A DNA stretch of 45,057 nucleotides from Paracoccaceae bacterium (GCA_028150825.1 JAOGIM010000011.1:1-45057); one strand, 5' to 3'; shown: positions 27,336 through 36,764, counted from the stretch's first letter. The notes: generated by a model not told the origin, from the letters alone. Made by a program: numbers and translations.

Positions 27336-28364
27336 TCAACCTGTGGAAACGCCCGCTTCAGCAAAGGTTGCCATACCAGAATGACAGGCAATTGACGCCT
27401 TTAAAACACCTATTGCAAGTGTGGCACCGGACCCTTCTCCAAGACGTAAACCAAGAGATAAAATTGGTTCTTTACCAAGTTTGGCGAGCATTTTTTCATG
27501 CGCACCTTCGGCGCTAAGATGTCCAGCCACACTATGGTCTATTGCGTTCGCGCTGATAGCTTGCAGACACGCAGCAGCAGCACAGCAAATGAAACCATCA
27601 AGAATAACTGGAATACGAAGAATACGTGCTCGTGCAATTGCGCCAGCTATTGCAGAAAGCTCCCGGCCACCAAGGCACCTGAGAGCCTCTAAGCCATTGC
27701 CTTGGGCAGTGGGATTGGTTGAAAGACCCCTTTCAATCACATGAGACTTCAAGGCTACTCCGGCGTCATCCAGTCCGGTGCCTCGGCCAGCCCAGTCTGA
27801 GCCTACTCCACCAAAAAGAGCTAAAGAAATCGCAGCCGCAGAGGTCGTGTTACCGATTCCCATCTCTCCAGTAACCAATAGGTCTGCTTCAGGATCGACG
27901 CTGCTCCATCCCAGTTGAAGTGCTTTAATACAGTCATCCTCGCTCATTGCAGGTCCTACAGTGAAATCCTGCGTCGGCTTATCTAAATCAAGCGCATGAA
28001 CTTCCAGTTTTGCGCCAAAGCAATTCGATAATTGGTTGATCGCCGCACCACCCCCCTGAAAATTCGAAACCATCTGCGCCGTTACATCGGATGGGAATAA
28101 GGATATGCCTTGTGCCGTCACTCCATGATTTCCAGCAAATACAACGACTTGTGGGCGCGCAATCGCCGGTTTAGAATCGCCTCTCCAAGCTGCATACCAT
28201 AGCGCAAGATCTTCAAGCCTACCAAGAGCTCCTTTAGGTTTTGTAAGCTGAGAGTTACGCTCTTGAGCTAATTTCAATACAGAGTTATTTGGCTCGGGGG
28301 CATTGCTTAAAAGTGCGGAAAATTCAGAAAGGGTTTCGAAAGGGGCCGTCATGACGTCTACCAT
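27336..28364 (-). CDS. cobT: Nicotinate-nucleotide-dimethylbenzimidazole phosphoribosyltransferase
   Basis: Makes alpha-ribazole phosphate, the lower-ligand nucleotide of cobalamin, from nicotinate mononucleotide and 5,6-dimethylbenzimidazole. The family stretches TKPKGALGRLEDLA, VFAGNHGVTAQGISLFPSDVT, QGGGAAINQL and TGEMGIGNTTSAAA are present, and the proposed catalytic base is Glu310 in LRLGEGSGATLA. Length (342 aa) is close to the Salmonella enzyme. AAGG lies nine bases before the ATG. It is divergent from cobS, with 94 bases between them for both promoters; no cobalamin riboswitch was recognised there. Confidence 0.96.
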   Translation of the reverse strand: MVDVMTAPFETLSEFSALLSNAPEPNNSVLKLAQERNSQLTKPKGALGRLEDLALWYAAWRGDSKPAIARPQVVVFAGNHGVTAQGISLFPSDVTAQMVSNFQGGGAAINQLSNCFGAKLEVHALDLDKPTQDFTVGPAMSEDDCIKALQLGWSSVDPEADLLVTGEMGIGNTTSAAAISLALFGGVGSDWAGRGTGLDDAGVALKSHVIERGLSTNPTAQGNGLEALRCLGGRELSAIAGAIARARILRIPVILDGFICCAAAACLQAISANAIDHSVAGHLSAEGAHEKMLAKLGKEPILSLGLRLGEGSGATLAIGVLKASIACHSGMATFAEAGVSTG

Positions 28365-28458
28365 ATAATTGAACCTTCAAGCGTGTATGGGTTGAAATCG
28401 ACTAAAAAACAAGTGCATTTAAGGCAGTTAGAGATCGAAAGGCGATACCGAAAAACCT

Positions 28459-29211
28459 ATGTGGAAAAATTATTTAAATGACGCTGGCGTGGCGCTTAGC
28501 CTTCTTACTAGGATACCGCTTAGGCTATCCGAAAATGCCCTTAAGCGCTCAAACAAAGCGGTTTGGGCCTATGGTTTGGCAGGTGCTGTGTGGGCTGTGA
28601 TGGTTTGGTCAGTATCAGCGATTGCTATAGCGTTAGGCCTGGGTCATTTCATCTCAGTGCTACTAGGCTTGGCCGCAGGCACTATTTTGACCGGTGCCAT
28701 ACATGAAGATGGGCTGGCCGACAGTGCCGATGGCCTTTGGGGCGGTTGGGAAAAAAAACGTAGACTAGAGATCATGAAAGATAGCACGATTGGCGTTTAT
28801 GGGGTAGTTGCCCTTTTCTTTGTGCTGTTCTTAAGATGGCAGTTGATCAGCCATCTGTTTGAATTATCCATCGCCCTTGCTGCACTTTTGACTGCAGGCA
28901 GCTTTTCTCGAGCAGTTCTTGGCGTGATAATGGTGCTCCTTCCAAATGTCCGGTCAGATGGGCTATCCCATAGCGTGGGTCGGCCAAAACCAATTCTGGC
29001 ATGCTTCGGAGTTGGTATTTCTGCTCTTGCTGCTTTGCTGCTTTTGGGCCTAACGGGCTTAATTGCCTGCGTGATCGGATGTATAACTGCATGGGCCTGC
29101 GCCGCGATAGCTAATCATAAAATATCAGGCCAGACTGGAGATATTTTAGGGGCGACAGCTATTCTCACAGAAATTACAATTATGATCGCAATTTTCTCTT
29201 TTGCCCAATAA
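28459..29211 (+). CDS. cobS: Adenosylcobinamide-GDP ribazoletransferase (cobalamin synthase)
   Basis: Integral membrane enzyme that joins adenosylcobinamide-GDP to alpha-ribazole (phosphate), the last step of coenzyme B12 nucleotide-loop assembly. The signature HEDGLADSADGLWGG lies at residues 82-96 and includes the acidic metal-binding residues. Several hydrophobic membrane segments follow, and SRAVLGVIMV is conserved. Length (250 aa) is normal. It is divergent from its pathway partner cobT and is followed by a strong bidirectional terminator. Confidence 0.95.
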   Translation: MWKNYLNDAGVALSLLTRIPLRLSENALKRSNKAVWAYGLAGAVWAVMVWSVSAIAIALGLGHFISVLLGLAAGTILTGAIHEDGLADSADGLWGGWEKKRRLEIMKDSTIGVYGVVALFFVLFLRWQLISHLFELSIALAALLTAGSFSRAVLGVIMVLLPNVRSDGLSHSVGRPKPILACFGVGISALAALLLLGLTGLIACVIGCITAWACAAIANHKISGQTGDILGATAILTEITIMIAIFSFAQ

Positions 29212-29215
29212 ACTA

Positions 29216-29240
29216 AACCGCGCCAAATTGAGGCGCGGTT
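29216..29240. terminator. Bidirectional terminator between cobS and carD
   Basis: AACCGCGCC (29216-29224) and GGCGCGGTT (29232-29240) form a perfect 9-bp GC-rich stem around AAATTGA, right between the ends of the convergent genes cobS and carD. On the minus strand it is followed by TAGTTTATT, so it probably serves both genes. Confidence 0.8.
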
Positions 29241-29275
29241 AGATACTAAGATTTTAAATTGTATGCTTCAAAAGC

Positions 29276-29785
29276 CTAGGCTGCGCGTGATACAAGCACT
29301 TCATCGACCTTTTTCGCGGCAGCAATTTCGTCACCGTCCGCAACAGCTGCTACCTCACGCGTCAGACGCTCTAACGCTGCTTCATATAGCTGACGCTCTG
29401 AATAGCTTTGTTCGCGTTGGTCGTCATTACGGTGCAAGTCACGGACGACCTCAGCAATTGCGATTAGATCACCAGAATTAATTTTTTGCTCATACTCTTG
29501 AGCACGACGCGACCACATCGCCCTTTTGACTTTAGCTTTGCCTTTTAAAGTTGCCATCGCGCGCGTCACCACGTCCGGGCTACTGAGTGTGCGCATGCCA
29601 ATATCTGTCGCCTTGTGCGTGGGTACTCGCAGGGTCATTTTATCTTTTTCAAACGAAACGACAAAAAGTTCAAGCGTTATACCCGCTATGTCCTGTTCTT
29701 CTATTGAGACAATTTGACCCACGCCGTGCGCAGGATATACAACAAAGTCATTCGGTCGGAAGTCTGCCTTTTTAATCTTTGTCAT
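29276..29785 (-). CDS. carD: CarD-family transcription regulator
   Basis: Global regulator that binds the RNA polymerase beta subunit and stabilises open complexes, first studied in Myxococcus and Mycobacterium and widespread in alphaproteobacteria (CdnL type). The N-terminal RNAP-interacting domain is FVVYPAHGVGQIVSIEEQDIAG. The C-terminal helical domain holds the conserved Trp in KRAMWSRRAQEYEQKINSGD that wedges into the -10 region, followed by AEVVRDL. Length (169 aa) is typical. GGAG precedes the ATG. It is alone downstream of fdxA on the minus strand. Confidence 0.95.
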   Translation of the reverse strand: MTKIKKADFRPNDFVVYPAHGVGQIVSIEEQDIAGITLELFVVSFEKDKMTLRVPTHKATDIGMRTLSSPDVVTRAMATLKGKAKVKRAMWSRRAQEYEQKINSGDLIAIAEVVRDLHRNDDQREQSYSERQLYEAALERLTREVAAVADGDEIAAAKKVDEVLVSRAA

Positions 29786-29968
29786 TTAGCTTTCTCCTCT
29801 CACGCCTTACTTTTAGACGAAAAAACAGGCCCGAAACTTATCAAAGTTTTCGTGCCTTTGTTAGGCCGATCTCGCCAAATCCGAAAAGCTCTAATCAACT
29901 TCGTGGCGTAGTGTGCGGCTGTTTTATCTGCACACTCCTATCTGGTAACATAAAAATTTTATGATTCC

Positions 29969-29981
29969 TAGCCTTAGGCTA
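29969..29981. terminator. Small hairpin after fdxA
   Basis: TAGCC-TTA-GGCTA sits 12 bases past the fdxA stop; the flanking ATGA and TCAT can extend the stem with a bulge. A T-rich stretch (AATTTTTA on the minus strand) follows a few bases later. A weak terminator between fdxA and carD is likely. Confidence 0.45.
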
Positions 29982-29992
29982 TCATAGGGCTT

Positions 29993-30331
29993 TTAGCTTC
30001 CTTCTCCAGGCTTTTCAGAGAAATACTTTTCCAATTTTCCCTTTTCTCCATCACGGTCATCTGCACCTTCTAAAGGATCTTTTTGGATCATGATATTTGG
30101 CCATATAAGAGCATATTTTCGATTAAAATCTACCCAATCTTCTGCGCCTGTATCAGTATCAGGTTTTATCGCATCAGCTGGGCACTCAGGCTCACATACA
30201 CCACAATCAATGCATTCATCTGGATGTATGACTAGCATATTCTCACCTTCATAAAAGCAATCAACTGGACACACCTCTACACAATCTGTGTACTTACATG
30301 CTATACAGCTGTCATTTACGATATAAGTCAT
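29993..30331 (-). CDS. fdxA: 7Fe ferredoxin FdxA
   Basis: Low-potential electron carrier with one [3Fe-4S] and one [4Fe-4S] cluster. Counting from the ATG at 30331, Cys9, Cys17 and Cys50 are placed to bind the 3Fe cluster, and Cys21, Cys40, Cys43 and Cys46 the 4Fe cluster, the same pattern as Azotobacter ferredoxin I shifted by one. The acidic C-terminal tail and 112-residue length are typical. The upstream ATG at 30349 would add six residues that the family lacks. Gene order on the minus strand is helicase, S4 protein, fdxA, carD, a set I recognise from Rhodobacterales. Confidence 0.95.
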   Translation of the reverse strand: MTYIVNDSCIACKYTDCVEVCPVDCFYEGENMLVIHPDECIDCGVCEPECPADAIKPDTDTGAEDWVDFNRKYALIWPNIMIQKDPLEGADDRDGEKGKLEKYFSEKPGEGS

Positions 30332-30402
30332 CGATTCAGATCCATTCAATTTTAGCTCTCGGATTTAGCTAATCCAGCCAAGCGCATCATTCAAGTGCCA
30401 CT

Positions 30403-30759
30403 TTATCGCAGTCGATTAATTGCACGACGATCCTTTTTGGACGGACGTCCCTTTCGATCATAAATTGGGGCGTTTGCTAGTACCTCTTGTTCGGGGCTCC
30501 GATCCAAATAGAGCTCTTGAGCTTCAACTGCGGGACCACGCCTCTTACCCAATGTTCTTATTTCAATAACGCGAATACGATTTTCTTTTGCAAAGGTAAG
30601 CAAATCCTCAGCGGCCACTAGATAAGATGGTTTTGTTACTTTTTTAGAGTTGATCCGTACCTGACCTGACGACACGACTTTGGATGCGAGACTGCGCGTC
30701 TTAAAAAACCTAGCCTGCCACAACCATTTATCGACGCGCAGTTTCTCACTTTGATCCAA
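30403..30759 (-). CDS. S4-domain RNA-binding protein (Hsp15-like)
   Basis: Small RNA-binding protein. Residues 7-60 form an S4 domain (LRVDKWLWQARFFKTRSLA, then GQVRINSKKVTKPSYLV), as in Hsp15, which rescues stalled 50S subunits carrying peptidyl-tRNA in E. coli. The C-terminal tail is basic (DRKGRPSKKDRRAI). Length (118 aa) fits. It starts six bases after the helicase stop, so the two are probably cotranscribed, which suggests a shared role in RNA or ribosome quality control; that is inference. Confidence 0.92.
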   Translation of the reverse strand: MDQSEKLRVDKWLWQARFFKTRSLASKVVSSGQVRINSKKVTKPSYLVAAEDLLTFAKENRIRVIEIRTLGKRRGPAVEAQELYLDRSPEQEVLANAPIYDRKGRPSKKDRRAINRLR

Positions 30760-30764
30760 TATTA

Positions 30765-33635
30765 TCAGTTCCTTGTTTTCAAACCCATCAAAGCTGCCGC
30801 AAATGGATTATCAGGATCGATTTTTTTGGTTTTTTCTGGTTTCGACTGATCGGTCTTTGGCTTTAGGCCATCTTTGTGCTGCATTCTTTTTCCCTTAGAG
30901 CGACTTTTAGTGTTGCCTTGATCATCTGATTTTCTAAAATCGCGTTGTAAACTATTCTGCTTTGGTTTGTTGCGCGTCGACCATGTAAAGACAAAATAAG
31001 TCTCTTTTTCGACTGGCGCTGGGTTTTCCGCCAAATTCAATGCCTCTGCATTGACCACTTCACGGTCAGCAGATTGTGTGTCAGCCGAAGTTTCCTCAGA
31101 GAATTTATCGCCCAAAGACCAATCAACTACAGGATCAGATGCTATTTCTGCCTCTGACGTCTGCAAATCCGAATTGAACGAAGGGCCTTTAGATGCCAGA
31201 TCACCAGCCTCTGTAGACGTTTCTATTTTTTCCACCGGCTCAATGCCCGGCTTAGTAAGTTTCACTTTATCACGTTCAAGCTTTTCGGCATTGTATCCTA
31301 AGCCTTGAAGGAGATCAGAAAATTGTTCTAACGTCATTCCAGTGATCGACAACATGTCAGGTTTAGCTTCGAAACCGGCACGTGTATCTTCCACACGGAT
31401 CATATCGGCCAATCTTTCAAGCATATCTATGCGAATGGCCCGAGTATTTGAGTTGCGATAGCCTGCCATGATGTCATATCCCGCCGGTGCAGACGTATCG
31501 ACAGGAATTGTAACAAGGCCAGGCGGTGGGCTTATTGGAAATTCATCAAGCTTGCAGGCCAGAGACCAAAGAAGGATGCGCAATCGTGTCGCCGCCGGCT
31601 TTAAAAGCAACGGCATGAAGATCGTGAACTGACCGAATCTCACGCCATGCTTTCGAAGCATACCGCGTGCGTCTTGATCCAGCGCTTTTACATCGTCTAC
31701 GACAGACGGACGCGGTAGTATCCCAAAGCCCTCGACCATCCGAAACGCAAAGCCACGGGCAAGACCGTTTAAAGCTTCGTCTCGCTGTAACAACATAAGA
31801 GGTTCAAAAAGAGAAGCAATCTTTCTATCGATAAAGTGTTGCAATCTACGTTGCACTTTCTGCATCACATCTTGCCCTGCAGTATCGTCAACAAACGCTC
31901 TAATCTGCGGCTTCAAAGGATCGTCCCCAGGCTCGAGCTTGCCAACGGCATGTTCACCCCACATCAGACCACCTTGGTCGGTGAAATCTAGTTCGGTATC
32001 AGGCGCATTATAAAACCGATCCGCCCTCAGGTTGAAGTAAGGCATTAGCGCCTGAAGAGACGCAGCCTTGAGAGTTTTGGCTTCAGTGCCAATTGCATTC
32101 TTGTCCTGGAGAAACCTGAATCCTTCGAGCCGACCAACGAATTCACCTTCTACGGTCACCTCACCATTGTCATTTACCTCGGCCAAAAGGCCCTCCTTTT
32201 GTTTGAGTCGGCGCAACAAAACAGATGTACGCCTATCTACAAATCTTTTTGTCAGCGCTTTGTGTAGCGCATCTGATAGCCTATCTTCTATCTCACGCGT
32301 CGCCTCACGCCAATACTCTACATCTTCTAACCATTCTCCGCTCTGCGCGACATAGGTCCATGTGCGAATAAAGGCCAAACGTTTCGACAGTGTGTCAATA
32401 TCGCCATCAATTCTATCAATCAGATTGATTTGACGGGCTAACCAAGCCTCTGGGAGCTTTCCTGTTTCATGGAGATGATTAAATATAATGCTTAATAAGT
32501 TTGCATGCTCAGCTGGGCTGATTCCCCTAAAGTCCGGAATTCGGCATATATCCCAAAGCAATCTGACCGAAGATGTGTTTACCGCACGGGCACGAACCTC
32601 TGGCATTTCCGCTAGGTTTTTTAACGCAATTAAATCGTCTGATTCTCGGGCTTTTATAAACACTTCATTTGTTGGACTAATTCCAAGCCTTTTAATTAGT
32701 ATGTCGACATTTGAAAAGGCAAGATCAGAGTTGCGCCATTGAAGACGCTTGATAGGAGTAAAGCGATGGTTAACAATTGCATTTGCAACCCCTTCATCCA
32801 AATTGGGCGCTTCCCCAGTCACGCCAAAACTGCCATCAGCCATGCCCCGCCCTGCTCGTCCGGCAATCTGAGCAAGCTCGTTTGGTGCCAGAGGACGCAT
32901 GCGGCGTCCATCAAATTTGCTTAGCCCAGAGAAGGCCACATGATGGACATCAAGGTTCAATCCCATACCGATCGCATCAGTGGCAACCAAATAGTCAACT
33001 TCACCATTTTGGTAGAGTTCAACTTGTGCATTCCGCGTTCTGGGGCTAAGCGCACCCAGCACAACGGCCGTACCACCTTTTTGACGTCGAAGAAGTTCGG
33101 CCATTGCATAAACGTTATCGACAGAGAACCCAACAATTGCGCTTCGCGTAGGCATCCGACTTATTTTTTTTGATCCCGCATAACTAAGTTTACTCAGCCG
33201 CTCACGCCGAATAAAGATAGCTTCTGGTATTAACTGAGAAATTGGACCACGCATCGTATCAGAGCCCAGAAAAAGGGTCTCATGGAGACCACGAGCGCTC
33301 AACAGGCGTTGCGTAAAGAGATGGCCGCGCTCGGGATCTGCACAAAGCTGAATTTCATCAATGGCAACGAAATCAACACCATTATTTTGTGGCATCGCTT
33401 CAACAGTACAAACCCAATATTGCACCCGAGGCGGAATGATGCGCTCTTCACCAGTTAAAAGAGCAACCACAGATGGGCCACGAATGGCCACGACCTTGTC
33501 ATAGACTTCTCGAGCTAATAGGCGTAGGGGCAAGCCAATGATACCAGTGCGATGTGCCAGCATTCTTTCAATAGCATAGTGGGTTTTACCAGTATTAGTT
33601 GGGCCCAAAACGCCGGCGATCCGACCTGAGTGCAT
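30765..33635 (-). CDS. SUV3-type ATP-dependent RNA helicase
   Basis: Superfamily 2 RNA helicase of the mitochondrial SUV3 (SUPV3L1) type, expected to unwind RNA for degradation or processing. Counting from the ATG at 33635 (956 aa), Walker A GPTNTGKT is at 11-18, DEIQ (the SUV3 form of the DEAD box) at 93-96, TDAIGMGLNL at 219-228 and QIAGRAGR (motif VI) at 256-263. A long helical region follows, then a low-complexity acidic part, and from about residue 840 a Lys-rich tail ending FAAALMGLKTRN. I prefer 33635 because AGGTAAGG lies upstream; a TTG at 33686 would overlap the TPR gene by 32 bases. Such helicases are widespread in alphaproteobacteria but little studied. Confidence 0.9.
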   Translation of the reverse strand: MHSGRIAGVLGPTNTGKTHYAIERMLAHRTGIIGLPLRLLAREVYDKVVAIRGPSVVALLTGEERIIPPRVQYWVCTVEAMPQNNGVDFVAIDEIQLCADPERGHLFTQRLLSARGLHETLFLGSDTMRGPISQLIPEAIFIRRERLSKLSYAGSKKISRMPTRSAIVGFSVDNVYAMAELLRRQKGGTAVVLGALSPRTRNAQVELYQNGEVDYLVATDAIGMGLNLDVHHVAFSGLSKFDGRRMRPLAPNELAQIAGRAGRGMADGSFGVTGEAPNLDEGVANAIVNHRFTPIKRLQWRNSDLAFSNVDILIKRLGISPTNEVFIKARESDDLIALKNLAEMPEVRARAVNTSSVRLLWDICRIPDFRGISPAEHANLLSIIFNHLHETGKLPEAWLARQINLIDRIDGDIDTLSKRLAFIRTWTYVAQSGEWLEDVEYWREATREIEDRLSDALHKALTKRFVDRRTSVLLRRLKQKEGLLAEVNDNGEVTVEGEFVGRLEGFRFLQDKNAIGTEAKTLKAASLQALMPYFNLRADRFYNAPDTELDFTDQGGLMWGEHAVGKLEPGDDPLKPQIRAFVDDTAGQDVMQKVQRRLQHFIDRKIASLFEPLMLLQRDEALNGLARGFAFRMVEGFGILPRPSVVDDVKALDQDARGMLRKHGVRFGQFTIFMPLLLKPAATRLRILLWSLACKLDEFPISPPPGLVTIPVDTSAPAGYDIMAGYRNSNTRAIRIDMLERLADMIRVEDTRAGFEAKPDMLSITGMTLEQFSDLLQGLGYNAEKLERDKVKLTKPGIEPVEKIETSTEAGDLASKGPSFNSDLQTSEAEIASDPVVDWSLGDKFSEETSADTQSADREVVNAEALNLAENPAPVEKETYFVFTWSTRNKPKQNSLQRDFRKSDDQGNTKSRSKGKRMQHKDGLKPKTDQSKPEKTKKIDPDNPFAAALMGLKTRN

Positions 33636-33654
33636 ACGGCTGTGCCTTACCTGA

Positions 33655-34215
33655 TTAGATTTTTTTATCGAGAACTGAGCGATCAATTCGGTCTTGCAGC
33701 TCTTTCGCCTCAGTTAAATGCGGATGTATCTCTAAAGCCTCTTCATATGCTTTAACGGCCAAGAAGGGCATATCCAGCTTTTCTAATAATTGTCCCAGAC
33801 CAAGCACTGCATAGAAATGGCGCGGATCAAACAACAGAGCTTTTTCAATATCCTTGAGCGCTGGACCATAATAATTCATATATGTGTAAGCTCGAGCTCG
33901 AGCAAACCATCCCATTGCAAACTCTGGCGCAAACTCTATCGCTGCTGAGTAATGCTCTATGGATGTCGTGTAGTCGCCAGATAAGAAAGCACTGTTTCCC
34001 TTTTCATATAGAAAATCTACGCTTGGGGAACCCGAAAGCTCCCACAAACGTTTTATTTCGCGCTCCAGACCAAGCGCGGTTTCTGCGTCTGCAGCTTTCA
34101 AATCATCATAAAGGTCAGGCAAACTATTTTGCTCAGCAGAAAGTTCGCTCACGGTGCAAGTTCCAATTATTATTGCCGCAAAGACAAGCTTTATTGTTGC
34201 TTTTATTTTAGCCAT
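33655..34215 (-). CDS. Secreted TPR-repeat protein
   Basis: Periplasmic tetratricopeptide-repeat protein, probably a protein-interaction scaffold. A signal peptide covers about residues 1-27. At least three TPR units follow (around GNSAFLSGDYTTSIEHYSAA, FARARAYTYMNYYGPALKDI and GLGQLLEKLDMPFLAVKAYE), with canonical small residues and Pro at the unit ends (DPRH, HPHL). Length is 186 aa. It ends 19 bases before the chosen helicase start, so they may share a transcript. Its partner is unknown. Confidence 0.85.
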   Translation of the reverse strand: MAKIKATIKLVFAAIIIGTCTVSELSAEQNSLPDLYDDLKAADAETALGLEREIKRLWELSGSPSVDFLYEKGNSAFLSGDYTTSIEHYSAAIEFAPEFAMGWFARARAYTYMNYYGPALKDIEKALLFDPRHFYAVLGLGQLLEKLDMPFLAVKAYEEALEIHPHLTEAKELQDRIDRSVLDKKI

Positions 34216-34276
34216 ACTGTGTTAGTACCAAAACAATTCGATTATACCAGAGTGAATAGCTTCGAGAGAGATTAAA

Positions 34277-34564
34277 ATGAGCGACATTATCGAACAAGCG
34301 GTTACAGCCCTTAGTGAAAAACTTGGAGGTTCCAGTTTTGATGGGTCAGCAAAGTTTTCCATAGAAGGTGAAGGCGGCGTAATTATTGATGCTCAGGGCG
34401 TGCGGTCCGGCGATGACCAAACAGATGTGACACTCATCGCTGATGCAGATACATTTCGGGAAATACTGAGTGGCGAGCTCGACCCGACGTCAGCATTTAT
34501 GGGCGGGCGATTGCGTGTTGAAGGCGATATGGGAACGGCGATGCGGCTCAGTGGCCTATTCTGA
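34277..34564 (+). CDS. SCP2 sterol-binding-like protein
   Basis: Small single-domain SCP-2 family protein of 95 residues, expected to bind hydrophobic ligands such as fatty acyl chains in a tunnel. The family pattern is clear: KFSIEGEGGVIIDAQGV, VTLIADADTFREILSGELDP, and AFMGGRLRVEGDMGTAMRL. The natural ligand is unknown. The next gene, a lysophospholipase-like hydrolase, starts three bases after its stop, so the pair is probably one operon acting on lipids. It is divergent from the TPR gene, with about 60 bases in between. Confidence 0.92.
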   Translation: MSDIIEQAVTALSEKLGGSSFDGSAKFSIEGEGGVIIDAQGVRSGDDQTDVTLIADADTFREILSGELDPTSAFMGGRLRVEGDMGTAMRLSGLF

Positions 34565-34567
34565 TAA

Positions 34568-35545
34568 ATGTTAGAAGGCAAAGCGCCACTTTACTACGAG
34601 AATTTATCATTTTCCATCAATAGAACCGCTCATTGGCTATATACAATCGATAAAGTCAAGGTGCGAATTGGCCTATGGGAAAGCTCTAAACACGAGAGCA
34701 GTCCTCAAGGAACAGTGTTTATTTTACCTGGCCGCACCGAATATATCGAAAAGTACGGTAAGACAGCAGATATCTTCGTCAGACTTGGATATCGCGTAAT
34801 TACAATAGACTGGCGTGGCCAAGGACTAGCAGATCGCTCTTTGCCCGATCAAATGATAGGAGACGTAACTGATTTTTCAGAATATCAAAAAGATTTAGAT
34901 GCTCTGATTCATGAGGCTCACAAATTAAATTTGCCCAAACCTTGGTTTCTTTTAGCGCATTCGATGGGTGGGTGCATCGCTCTTCGGGCGATGCATAGAG
35001 ATCTTGCCTTTGTATCGGCGGCATTTACGGGGCCCATGTGGGGAATCGTCATACAAAACGCCCTATTGCGCCCATTTGCAAAAACTATTGCAAAGACTGC
35101 TAAGATGCTTTCCCTTGGCACTAATTATGCCCCTAGCACAACAAAAGACTGCTACTGTGCCGTAGCTGAATTCGAAGGAAACACACTTACGCCAGATCCA
35201 GATATGTGGGCCTACATATGCGATAAAGTTCTCCAAAATCCAGAACTTCAATTGGGCGGTCCAAGTATTCGTTGGTTTGAGGCCGCTTTGCGCGAAACAG
35301 ATGATCTTGCTAGCCTGCCATCTCCCAAGCAGGCATCACTCTGCTATCTAGGTGATAAAGAACAGATTGTCTCAAAATCAAGGATCATTGAAAGAATGAA
35401 GTCTTGGGGCAACGGCCGTCTGATAGATGTGCCTAATGCTAAGCATGAAATTTTGATGATGCATGAAAATTTCCAAAAACAAATAGTTTCAGAAATGTGT
35501 GAGTTCTTTCAAGCCACAGCAACTACCACAGCAGGGGTGAATTAA
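34568..35545 (+). CDS. Alpha/beta hydrolase, PldB lysophospholipase-like
   Basis: Serine hydrolase of the monoglyceride-lipase/lysophospholipase (PldB) group. The catalytic Ser132 lies in the nucleophile elbow LLAHSMGGCIAL. The oxyanion-hole region is FILPGRTEYIEKYG, DWRGQGLADR is conserved, and the acid and His appear in LGDKEQIVS and NAKHEILMMHE. Length (325 aa) is normal, and no signal peptide is seen, so it is probably cytoplasmic. It follows the SCP2-like gene after three bases. The substrate is inferred from family only. Confidence 0.9.
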   Translation: MLEGKAPLYYENLSFSINRTAHWLYTIDKVKVRIGLWESSKHESSPQGTVFILPGRTEYIEKYGKTADIFVRLGYRVITIDWRGQGLADRSLPDQMIGDVTDFSEYQKDLDALIHEAHKLNLPKPWFLLAHSMGGCIALRAMHRDLAFVSAAFTGPMWGIVIQNALLRPFAKTIAKTAKMLSLGTNYAPSTTKDCYCAVAEFEGNTLTPDPDMWAYICDKVLQNPELQLGGPSIRWFEAALRETDDLASLPSPKQASLCYLGDKEQIVSKSRIIERMKSWGNGRLIDVPNAKHEILMMHENFQKQIVSEMCEFFQATATTTAGVN

Positions 35546-35633
35546 ATAAATAAATATAAAAATATAAAGTCGTTTTTGACGCCAACTTTGCCAAACTAGA
35601 TTCAGTAGACTTAGGCCAAAAAACCTCTCATCT

Positions 35634-36764
35634 TTAGAGCTTTTTTATATCTCCATCTTCGCGGTAGTTGTAAAAATTTCTTTCAAACTCACCAAACTTA
35701 TTTTCTGAGATAGCCGATCGCATATCCGTCATCAATTCCTGAAAATAATGCAAGTTATGCCAAGTCAATAACATGCTTGAGATCATTTCCTGCGCCTTGA
35801 AGACGTGGTGCAAATAGGCCCGCGAATAATTGCAACAGGAAGGACAGGTACAGCCGTCGTCCAAAGGCCTGGGGTCATTCTGATGGCGCGCATTCTTAAT
35901 GTTGATCACACCACGGCGTGTAAACACCTGACCCGTTCGGCCAGACCGAGACGGAAGAACACAATCCATCATATCAATACCACGCTTTACTGCGCCAACA
36001 ATATCATCTGGCTTGCCAACGCCCATGAGATAGCGCGGCTTTTTAAAAGGTAGCATATCTGGAGCATACTCGAGCACATCAAACATTGACTTTTGCCCCT
36101 CACCAACGGCCAGACCGCCGACTGCATATCCATCAAAACCGATATCCGTTAGCGCCGACGCACTTTCTGCGCGTTGGTCAGGATAAACACTACCCTGCTG
36201 TATTCCAAACAGAGCATAACCTGGCCGGTCTCCAAAGGCGTCTTTTGAGCGCTCAGCCCAGCGCATCGAAAGCTCCATGCTTTTTCGAGCCTCTGCTTGA
36301 TTTGCTGGAAAAGGCGTACACTCATCAAACGCCATGACTATATCACTTCCCAGAAGCTTTTGAATTTCCATAGAACGTTCGGGAGACAAGTCATGGCGCG
36401 AGCCATCAATATGCGATTTGAACGTAACGCCTTTCTCAGACATTTCTCGCAAATCTGCAAGGGACATTACTTGAAACCCACCGCTATCCGTCAAAATTGG
36501 CCGCGACCAATTCATAAATTTATGCAGACCCCCAAGGCGTGCAATCCGCTCTGCCCCCGGACGCAGCATTAGGTGGTAGGTATTACCAAGTAGAATATCA
36601 GCGCCTGTCGCGCGTACGCTTTCCGGCATCATGGCTTTGACAGTAGCAGCAGTTCCCACAGGCATAAAGGCCGGGGTCCTTATATTACCCCTTGGGGTCT
36701 TGATAACGCCACAGCGCGCTTTGCCACTCTGGGCACGAATATCGAAGGAAAATCTATCTCTCAT
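35634..36764 (-). CDS. tgt: Queuine tRNA-ribosyltransferase
   Basis: Exchanges guanine-34 for preQ1 in tRNAs with GUN anticodons, a key step to queuosine. Asp93 in [12 protein letters not shown] corresponds to the conserved active-site Asp; the nucleophilic Asp is in [13 protein letters not shown]. Zinc is bound by Cys305, Cys307, Cys310 and His336 (the CTCPSC stretch). Length (376 aa) is as in E. coli. The gene stands alone; queA and other queuosine genes are not in the window. Confidence 0.97.
   Translation of the reverse strand: MRDRFSFDIRAQSGKARCGVIKTPRGNIRTPAFMPVGTAATVKAMMPESVRATGADILLGNTYHLMLRPGAERIARLGGLHKFMNWSRPILTDSGGFQVMSLADLREMSEKGVTFKSHIDGSRHDLSPERSMEIQKLLGSDIVMAFDECTPFPANQAEARKSMELSMRWAERSKDAFGDRPGYALFGIQQGSVYPDQRAESASALTDIGFDGYAVGGLAVGEGQKSMFDVLEYAPDMLPFKKPRYLMGVGKPDDIVGAVKRGIDMMDCVLPSRSGRTGQVFTRRGVINIKNARHQNDPRPLDDGCTCPSCCNYSRAYLHHVFKAQEMISSMLLTWHNLHYFQELMTDMRSAISENKFGEFERNFYNYREDGDIKKL

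Noticed and set aside
27190-27380. Plus-strand Lys/Glu-rich reading between hppD and cobT
   Set aside because: It contains stops and runs into the antisense of cobT; no family recognised.
28365-28458. Cobalamin riboswitch between cobT and cobS
   Set aside because: The 94-base divergent gap is too short and lacks the conserved B12-box-like core.
33636-33686. TTG start of the helicase inside the TPR gene
   Set aside because: It would overlap the TPR coding region by 32 bases, and a better start (ATG 33635 with AGGTAAGG) lies just downstream.
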